Source of the DNA: Amphiura filiformis
Taxonomy: Eukaryota; Echinodermata; Ophiuroidea; Amphilepidida; Amphiuridae
Direction of reading: 5' to 3'
Length of the DNA stretch: 64,000 bases
Assembly (NCBI RefSeq): GCF_039555335.1
Contig: NW_027305500.1
Coordinates: 124,001-188,000, forward strand
Shown: piece by piece, positions 61,001 through 64,000 of the stretch
How positions within the stretch are numbered: the stretch's first letter is position 1
Layout: every line of letters begins with the position of its first letter
Notes under the pieces: model-generated
Told to the model about the DNA's origin: nothing
The model's input: the letters and a program-made list of their open reading frames with translations, nothing else
Database searches by the model: none
Program-made: the position numbers and the translations under genes

Positions 61001-63134
61001 AGTATTTGAAGTAAACTTTATAAATCTGATGATTTATACTTAAAGTGTATGTAGGTGGGATGAAAAACCGACGATCAATTGAAAATTTTGACCTTTCGTA
61101 TTGAAGATATGGATTTTTTCCCCAAAACACCAAAAAAAAAAAAGGTCTTTTGGGAAAAAATCCATATCTTCAATATGAAAGGTCAAAATTTTCAATTGAC
61201 TCGGCTTTTCCTCCTGCTACATACACTTTAAGAGTATATCTTTAGATTTATATAATTTACTTCGAGGACTGTTATATATCAAAAATTTGAAAAATATCAA
61301 ATTTTTAAAATTTGTCATAAAATTTGTATTATATTGTGATTTTTAAAAAATGAAAATTATTTGATATCAGAAAGACATGTTTCGTATTCAGAATGCAATT
61401 CGATAGGTCTGAGGTGCTCTCATGTCCCACAAAAAATACTGTCGAAACGCAATAAACGCTCATTTTGGATCCCTTAATGCATGCCCTTTTTCTTAAATAC
61501 ATTTGTTCATATTTATTTATTCATGTCCATTAACCAATTAATTGTTTTGACAGAACTTTCCATTTATCAGTGTTCAAGTGATGTGTCTCTAAGCATTAAT
61601 GAGACGGCCAATTTAACATCGCCATTTTATCCGAGAACGTTTACGTATCAATCGGGATCATTACACTGTTCATGGAGTGTTAATCTTCAGACTCCGTCCG
61701 ATTTCCAAATAAAATTCATAGACTTCAAAGGATCAAAAAAATTAAGATTTGATATTTACTTCGATGATCAATATCAATATTATCAAAAGGAGAATATATT
61801 CGATATTATTAGTTTCTATGCGCCAAATTCAGTATTTGGAAGTAATGTGTCGTACATAAGATTAGTTTTTCACGATATATATGATGAAAATGATGAAGAT
61901 GTCAATTTACGACTTGCGAGGGCGGCCTTTTGGTTTGGCATTTACCTTCTAGATTTAGGAACGGGTAAGTCTAAAGTTGTGAAATTTATGCTTCATCGGT
62001 TTAGTTGAAAAACGACGCATGCTCAGTGTATAAAAGCGATGGAGCGATGGCGAATTTGCATACTGAGCATGCGTGCGATTGGTTTTTCTGCCAAAACGAT
62101 CGACTATAAATTCACAAACGTCACAAACGTCTTAGTGGAATGAAAGGGGAATGATGCTCATTCAACCATTCTCTGGTATGGATGACAGCAGACGCAGGTC
62201 ACTATCTGGAAAGCTGGACTGGGTCAGACTGATACAACTACCTTCAAATCTTGGTCTTATACTGCCCCTGGCTGTATGACAAACTGGCTGACTCCTGTCA
62301 TTTCAGGGACGGATAATGAATTTCTGTGGGAACAAAAATTGTAAAAAAGAATTCATACACTCCTAGATAGTGAAAACCAATCAGAACAAGCGTTAGTGCA
62401 CCGTGCATAAATATTGTATAATTGCACGTGCGCGTAGTACGCGCGGTGCTTTCGGACGCGTTCATTTTTTCTTGCGGGTGGATGCATTTATATTTCTTTG
62501 CATTTTCCAACATTTTTAGTCACAATTTTGTAATTTGTAATTGCAAAAATCACGGGATTTTGAGTCATGTATGAAATAGGTTAATAGATGCGTATCACTT
62601 GTTGCTCGAGAAATTGTACAAAATAATGCACTTCTACTGAGATGTTGATGCGTATAATGCACTCCCTTTGGGACTCGTGCATTAGACGAATCAACATCTC
62701 AGCACGCGTGCATTATTTTGTACAATTTCACCCCCAACAAGTGATACGCGTTTATTAACCTATAATTAGATAAAAGCTTAAGCATAACGTCGTGTAAACT
62801 AGCGGAGAGTGGTCCGATTTCATCATATTGGGATGATCTGATCAAAATCGAACGTGACTCAATTGCAATATTATTTGTCACTTACGTTTGGTTCATGAAT
62901 AATGTAAAAGATAAGTAATAAATAATGACAAGGAGCGACATTTCTTGTCTACTTTTACCACAGCAAAATGTTTGCCTTCAGAGTATCCGTGTAAAGCAAT
63001 ATTGGAAGAAACCTCCGTGTGGAAATGTGTACAAGGAATATATATATGTGTTCTTGAAAGTGTTCGGGAGTGTGAGATTCAAACCTGGCAAATAGGATCC
63101 GAATCTATACAAAGATATGCCAAACCAACATGTG
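37125..63134 (+). CDS. Gene C: SRCR/CUB/LDLa/C-type-lectin ectodomain of a large receptor (5' part, 17 exons)
   Basis: Seventeen exons, all joined in phase 1, total 4,270 bp (about 1,423 codons) and continuing right of the window. Order: signal peptide; SRCR (2 exons); SRCR; CUB; LDLa; CUB; LDLa; CUB; C-type lectin (2 exons); CUB; LDLa; CUB; LDLa; CUB; LDLa. Every boundary has AG/GT. The promoter and first exon are paralogous to those upstream of the LRR-7TM pseudogene B, so I infer that C also ends in LRRs and a 7TM domain, as GRL101-type receptors do (LDLa plus LRR plus 7TM). The visible part alone could also be a secreted or single-pass scavenger-type protein. Extracellular, disulfide-rich, probably calcium- and ligand-binding. 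Confidence 0.8.
37193..37480 (+). repeat. Duplicated exon-1 donor segment
   Basis: The last bases of exon 1 plus about 60 bp of intron (37193-37262) recur at 37411-37480: GCAAATGGTAAGTA against GCAAATGGCAAGTA, with TAATTTTGGGT.ATAT and ACGATCG.TTTAAATGA following both. Confidence 0.8.
37900..38990. mobile_element. Inverted-repeat element in gene C intron 1
   Basis: Arms about 37900-38060 and 38810-38990 are inverted copies (CAAAATGCTGAA.A.TA, GAAATAA.GAGGTAA.GTGAAAGAA). Ends are not sharply defined. A smaller element is nested at 38220-38407. Confidence 0.6.
38220..38407. mobile_element. Nested MITE, 188 bp
   Basis: TATTGTTGGTCGAAGCAGCC at the left and GCTGCTTCGACCAACAATA at the right. Confidence 0.8.
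39685..40015. repeat. Degenerate AATTGAATTGG simple repeat, block 1
   Basis: Interrupted repeats of TTGAATTGGAATTGAAATGA on both senses. A second block of the same kind lies at 40860-41105. Confidence 0.85.
40609..40834. mobile_element. MITE, ~226 bp
   Basis: ACAAAAACAGTGTCTAGATA at the left is inverted at the right as CTCTAGACACAGTTTTTGCA; inner GTCCTCGATTTGTAAACATGT matches ACATGTGTTTACAAATCGAGGAC inverted. Confidence 0.82.
40860..41105. repeat. Degenerate AATTGAATTGG simple repeat, block 2
   Basis: Same motif family as block 1, ending about 175 bp before the SRCR exon. Confidence 0.85.
41281..41414 (+). CDS. Gene C exon 2: SRCR domain 1, first half
   Basis: 134 bp between GCACCACAG and GTAAGT, entry phase 1, exit phase 0. 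Reads [20 protein letters not shown] then [13 protein letters not shown] and VVCRQ, the classic start of a scavenger-receptor cysteine-rich domain. Confidence 0.93.
41916..42108 (+). CDS. Gene C exon 3: SRCR domain 1, second half
   Basis: 193 bp, acceptor GTCAG, donor GTAAAG, exit phase 1. Contains [25 protein letters not shown] and AAVICRN. With exon 2 the domain has six cysteines, the group A pattern, with an intron in the middle. Confidence 0.93.
42363..42692 (+). CDS. Gene C exon 4: SRCR domain 2
   Basis: 330 bp in one exon, TAAATAG acceptor and GTGAGT donor, phase 1 to 1. [59 protein letters not shown] and GVICQD; six cysteines. Unlike SRCR 1 it has no internal intron, so the two did not arise by simple exon duplication with intron retention. 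Confidence 0.93.
43184..43618 (+). CDS. Gene C exon 5: CUB domain 1
   Basis: 435 bp, CTTTGCAG acceptor, GTATAT donor, phase 1 to 1. [20 protein letters not shown] and the final [11 protein letters not shown] fit a diverged CUB domain with only the first cysteine pair. A MITE begins 11 bp into the following intron. Confidence 0.75.
43629..43855. mobile_element. MITE, 227 bp, next to a splice donor
   Basis: ACCGTAAAGATTCGCCTAA at the left, TTAGGCGAATCTTTACGAT at the right, plus GCGCATGTGGGTTC / GAAGCCCACGTGC inside. Only ten bases separate it from the CUB 1 exon. Confidence 0.82.
44389..44514 (+). CDS. Gene C exon 6: LDLa domain 1
   Basis: 126 bp, CCTTTTAG acceptor and GTGAGT donor, phase 1 to 1. 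Six cysteines with the terminal [16 protein letters not shown], so the calcium-binding acidic cluster is present. Confidence 0.93.
44515..45974 (+). other. Gene C intron, no element defined
   Basis: About 1.5 kb with open frames near 44930-45345 on both strands but no recognisable domain or splice logic. Confidence 0.4.
45975..46397 (+). CDS. Gene C exon 7: CUB-like domain 2 (no cysteines)
   Basis: 423 bp, acceptor TTTGTAAG, donor GTAAGC, phase 1 to 1. [43 protein letters not shown] and [10 protein letters not shown] follow the CUB strand pattern (start LTSPxYP, middle L.I.dg, end GF.l...), but there is no cysteine at all. Confidence 0.72.
46767..47436. mobile_element. Inverted-repeat element, ~670 bp
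   Basis: CGTCGGCTGTATTCCATAGT at the left end, ACTATGGAATACAGCCGACG at the right; a third copy (ACTATGGAATGAAGCCGACG) lies inside at about 47085. Repeated CATAGTGGCGTAT motifs occur through it. Confidence 0.8.
47437..48474 (+). other. Gene C intron, right part
   Basis: Contains a short direct repeat (GGAGGTGTGGACAC twice at 47566-47595) and a mariner-end-like AACACCCTGTATAC at 48006 without a partner. No exon recognised. Confidence 0.4.
48475..48597 (+). CDS. Gene C exon 8: LDLa domain 2
   Basis: 123 bp, ATGTCTAG acceptor, GTAGGT donor, phase 1 to 1. Six cysteines, ending [17 protein letters not shown]: full LDLa signature with the DGSDE calcium site. Confidence 0.94.
48781..49126. mobile_element. 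MITE (GCCGTAGAAGTGA family), copy 1
   Basis: TTGCCGTAGAAGTGATGATA at the left, inverted TCACTTCTACGGCGAA at the right, and GGATAGGTTAA / TTAATCCTA near the ends. It shares internal sequence (ATAGATGTCAAAGAACAGGG, ACCTGGATCGTAATTC, GTAACCTGCTTGTAGTG) with 52561-52900. Confidence 0.82.
49127..50014 (+). other. Gene C intron
   Basis: No element or exon defined; ends in the pyrimidine-rich acceptor tract of the CUB 3 exon. Confidence 0.4.
50015..50389 (+). CDS. Gene C exon 9: CUB domain 3
   Basis: 375 bp, TCTTTTCAG acceptor, GTATGA donor, phase 1 to 1. [34 protein letters not shown] and [12 protein letters not shown] match the CUB start (SPxYPxxYPxxxxCxW) and the first cysteine pair; ends [10 protein letters not shown]. 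Confidence 0.88.
50411..50797 (+). mobile_element. tRNA-derived SINE
   Basis: The 5' head is tRNA-like: TAGTTCAATTGATAACGCG (A-box region) and GGTTGCGGGTTCGAACCCTG (B box). A body of about 300 bp follows and the 3' end reads GCGCACTATTATATAAATCA then CTGCCATTTTTTT. It starts about 20 bp after the CUB 3 splice donor. Non-coding. Confidence 0.8.
50798..52560 (+). other. Gene C intron
   Basis: Contains a long (ATC)n tract at 51986-52110 and AT-rich DNA. An LDLa exon might be expected after CUB 3 from the alternating pattern, but none is visible. Confidence 0.45.
51986..52110 (+). repeat. (ATC)n microsatellite
   Basis: About forty near-perfect ATC units; the poly-Ser frame over it is an artefact. 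Confidence 0.95.
52561..52900. mobile_element. MITE (GCCGTAGAAGTGA family), copy 2
   Basis: ATTCGCCGTAGAAGTGACGT at the left and ACGTCACTTCTACGGCGAAT at the right, 340 bp. The same family as 48781-49126. Confidence 0.88.
53236..53538 (+). CDS. Gene C exon 10: C-type lectin-like domain, first part
   Basis: 303 bp, TTTTTCAG acceptor, GTATTG donor, phase 1 to 1. [32 protein letters not shown] and YVWLGCTN (the WIGL position) then [17 protein letters not shown]: the N-terminal two thirds of a C-type lectin fold. The EPN or QPD sugar-binding triplet is not evident, so carbohydrate binding is uncertain. Confidence 0.88.
53806..53997 (+). CDS. Gene C exon 11: C-type lectin-like domain, last part
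   Basis: 192 bp, TACACAG acceptor, GTATGT donor, phase 1 to 1. [20 protein letters not shown] and then [10 protein letters not shown]: the CVxL...C...CE ending of a C-type lectin domain, with an extra CGC. A WSC-type small domain is the alternative. Confidence 0.72.
54033..54494. mobile_element. Foldback MITE, ~460 bp
   Basis: GGCACATTATGACACC, TTGAATCCAATGTGACTTCA, AAGTTACAAGC and AAAAGTGACAAACTGGCCTA are all present inverted in 54365-54490. It begins about 35 bp after the exon 11 donor. Confidence 0.82.
54742..56060 (+). pseudogene. Non-LTR reverse transcriptase remnant (RTE/L2-like), interrupted by a MITE
   Basis: On the + strand: [14 protein letters not shown] (54760-54810), then after the element at 54831-55212, [20 protein letters not shown] and F (55505-55570), [16 protein letters not shown] (55625), [13 protein letters not shown] (55815), and [20 protein letters not shown] (55935), where the catalytic YADD has become YAAD. 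Several stops. It ends about 25 bp before the CUB 4 exon. Confidence 0.75.
54831..55212. mobile_element. MITE (ATTCTCGC family), copy 2
   Basis: 382 bp; ATTCTCGCGTTTCATAATAC and GATGCGCCGCCAGCGG at the left are inverted at the right end (CCGCTGGAGGCGCATCGTG, AAACGCGAGAAT). Shares GTCGACATCGC.GTTCTAGC and GTGATCAATA.ATAGAAAATG with 24120-24240. Confidence 0.82.
56085..56468 (+). CDS. Gene C exon 12: CUB domain 4
   Basis: 384 bp, TATTTTTCAG acceptor, GTAACT donor, phase 1 to 1. [19 protein letters not shown], then [12 protein letters not shown] and [11 protein letters not shown]; ends YTVTIEMQL. Four cysteines, CUB-like strand pattern. Confidence 0.83.
57119..57241 (+). CDS. Gene C exon 13: degenerate LDLa domain
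   Basis: 123 bp, acceptor TTTATACTTCCAG, donor GTATAT, phase 1 to 1. [20 protein letters not shown] then [15 protein letters not shown]: the CDGxxHC...EKEC end of LDLa, but only four of six cysteines and no DGSDE cluster. Found by phase and spacing; it fits the CUB/LDLa alternation between exons 12 and 14. Confidence 0.7.
57297..57400 (+). repeat. (GAA)n purine tract
   Basis: GAAGAAAAAGAAGAAGGCG-type repeats, nearly pure purine on the + strand; encodes only artefact poly-Glu/Arg frames. Confidence 0.95.
57500..58180 (+). other. Gene C intron with weak direct repeats
   Basis: Three imperfect repeats of about 130 bp sharing CCTATATTTT, TATGGGACTCT and GTGCTCAAG..TATC occur between 57580 and 57960. 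Origin unknown. Confidence 0.5.
58180..58440 (+). repeat. Purine-rich GAT/GAA tract
   Basis: A long GATGAAGA-type low-complexity stretch including (GAT)n near 58215-58250. Confidence 0.9.
58540..58893 (+). CDS. Gene C exon 14: CUB domain 5
   Basis: 354 bp, AAATTTAG acceptor, GTAATG donor, phase 1 to 1. [20 protein letters not shown] is the textbook CUB start; then [17 protein letters not shown] and [10 protein letters not shown] at the end. Confidence 0.92.
59346..59462 (+). CDS. Gene C exon 15: LDLa domain
   Basis: 117 bp, ATTCCAG acceptor, GTAAGC donor, phase 1 to 1. [20 protein letters not shown] then [17 protein letters not shown]: all six cysteines and the DGSDE calcium site. Confidence 0.94.
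59463..60253 (+). other. Gene C intron
   Basis: AT-rich, no exon or bounded element recognised. Confidence 0.4.
60254..60521. mobile_element. MITE, 268 bp
   Basis: AGGCGACGAAAAAAAGAAAC at the left, inverted GGCTTTCTTTTTTCGTCGCC at the right, plus CCTGTTCTACGGGC / GCCCGTAGAACAGG. GGTCGGTCGG repeats inside. Confidence 0.85.
60827..61450. mobile_element. Long palindromic element, ~620 bp
   Basis: A near-complete foldback: GGACAGTATTTATTTTGGGA / inverted right end, AGAATG.CATTCTGATATCAA, TTGAAAATTTTGACCTTTC and GATATGGATTTTTTCCC around a central CCAAAA..TTTTGG loop at about 61120-61155. Confidence 0.88.
61554..61964 (+). CDS. Gene C exon 16: CUB domain 6
   Basis: 411 bp, TTTTGACAG acceptor, GTAAGT donor, phase 1 to 1. 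[20 protein letters not shown], then [19 protein letters not shown] and [12 protein letters not shown]-glycosylation NET site near the start. Confidence 0.9.
62576..62762. mobile_element. Palindromic MITE, 187 bp
   Basis: ATAGGTTAATAGATGCGTAT, CACTTGTTG and AATTGTACAAAATAATGCAC at the left are inverted in the right half (GTGCATTATTTTGTACAATT, TATTAACCTAT). Confidence 0.85.
62964..63134 (+). CDS. Gene C exon 17: diverged LDLa domain
   Basis: 171 bp, TTTACCACAG acceptor, GTAGGT donor, phase 1 to 1. Six cysteines ([26 protein letters not shown]) at LDLa-like order, but the acidic DGSDE cluster is absent and the last loop is long (about 20 residues). The last exon of gene C in this window. Confidence 0.75.
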
Positions 63135-63265
63135 GTAGGTGAAGTACGGTTACGTATGGCAGGCAGCATTCTCTTTACTACGTCAAGGCGGCGTCCTCAC
63201 TTCCCCCAAATCGAGCACAGCCAATTCTTATTTTGTACGGGGATGTGCCACGCAGACTTTCTCTA

Positions 63266-64000
63266 CAGGGTGTAACAATAAAATTTGTACAATTTTGTAA
63301 ATAGAATGACACAAGTATGCCGCTTATTTTTTGGTTTGATATTTATATGTCTAACAAGATAATTTCTTTAGCCACCAGCTAAGCTTTGTTTCAATAAAAT
63401 CGACGGTATATAAGTGAAGATATGGCCAATTATGTAACCTAGTCTTAAAACTGCTTGGGCCACTTTTGTCTAAATGTTACAAAACTAACTGAATAGAGTT
63501 GAACCATGGACCAGGCTGACGATGCTCTTATGATAGGCAGTTTTAAACAATGAGGTATTCGAAGTGGTAAAAATAATTACATAATGGAATATCTCCTTGA
63601 GTTTTTGAAAGTCACAACTAAGCACTGACATATCAACTTCATTTACTAGAAATCGTGGCTGCAGCTCAACAACTTCAACCCCAATTCACGTTGGAAGAGC
63701 GTATTTTTATGGTTGTGAGATTCGGTAGCACATGGAGTCAAGCAGAAACCATAAGATTGTTTATAACTCATTTTCCAAACTTTACGTCTTCCATCAAGGC
63801 ATACAATTACATATAACTATGAGAAGTATGTAGAATTTGTTAACAGAAATGCTGGCAATAGTGGTCACCCCAGAACAGATAGATGCCCAGCTGAACTTAA
63901 TTTCAAAATCTTATTGTTTTGTACTTATGCATGTTATGGATGCAAAAACTGTTTTACCAATGATATCTCAGGGATATGAGAAATTACTTTATTTATAAGA
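63266..64000 (+). mobile_element. Mariner-like element, left part, running off the window
   Basis: CAGGGTGTAACAATAAAATT after TA resembles the end of the element at 7897. Downstream (63651-63815) a transposase helix-turn-helix is encoded: FTLEERIFMVVRFGSTWSQA, ETIRLFITHFPNF, then a stop and frame change, with HPRTDR at about 63870. Degenerate; its right end lies outside. Confidence 0.65.

Noticed and set aside
1..64000. CRISPR arrays, operons, prokaryotic signals or rRNA genes
   Set aside because: None seen; the window is eukaryotic and the tandem repeats present are microsatellites, minisatellites or transposon-derived.

Overview
This is animal nuclear DNA: AT-rich, intron-containing, and crowded with transposable elements. 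The domain repertoire (SRCR, CUB, LDLa, C-type lectin, LRR-type 7TM receptors) and the Penelope, CR1/Jockey-like LINE, mariner, Tc1, hAT and SINE content fit a marine invertebrate, most likely a deuterostome such as an echinoderm or hemichordate. A lophotrochozoan cannot be excluded from sequence alone.

The window holds a tandem array, all on the + strand, of large multi-domain leucine-rich-repeat GPCR genes of the GRL101/relaxin-receptor (LGR type C) kind. Gene A (557-6208) enters from the left: four LRR exons and an intact 7TM exon are visible. Gene B is a dead copy. Its promoter and first exon (about 19590-21710) are split by a hAT-like insertion, and its LRR and 7TM exons (25414-30450) carry a truncated LRR exon, several frameshifts and a 24-bp deletion. 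Gene C (37125-63134, continuing to the right) is the 5' part of an intact-looking gene. It has a TATA box, a signal-peptide exon and sixteen further exons, encoding SRCR, SRCR, CUB, LDLa, CUB, LDLa, CUB, C-type lectin (two exons), CUB, LDLa, CUB, LDLa, CUB, LDLa. All ectodomain exon boundaries in C are phase 1, whereas the LRR and 7TM exons of A are phase 2. By analogy with A and B, C should continue into LRR and 7TM exons beyond the window. An unrelated intronless rhodopsin-family peptide-type GPCR lies on the - strand between B and C (32797-34008).

The rest is mobile DNA. A mariner-like element at 7897-13072 has 200-bp inverted repeats and is itself interrupted by a LINE (8791-12597). A 5'-truncated Penelope-like element (15209-17100) ends in a hammerhead-like ribozyme motif that overlaps its stop codon. 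There is a deleted Tc1 element (17641-18582), a hAT-like element (20380-21668), a tRNA-derived SINE (50411-50797), LINE fragments, and about twenty short inverted-repeat (MITE or foldback) elements, several placed within tens of bases of splice sites of gene C.

Functionally, A and C look like cell-surface receptors whose ectodomain would bind ligand or non-self molecules and signal through G proteins; ligand and tissue cannot be read from the DNA. Exon calls rest on splice signals, phase and homology read by eye, without transcript support.
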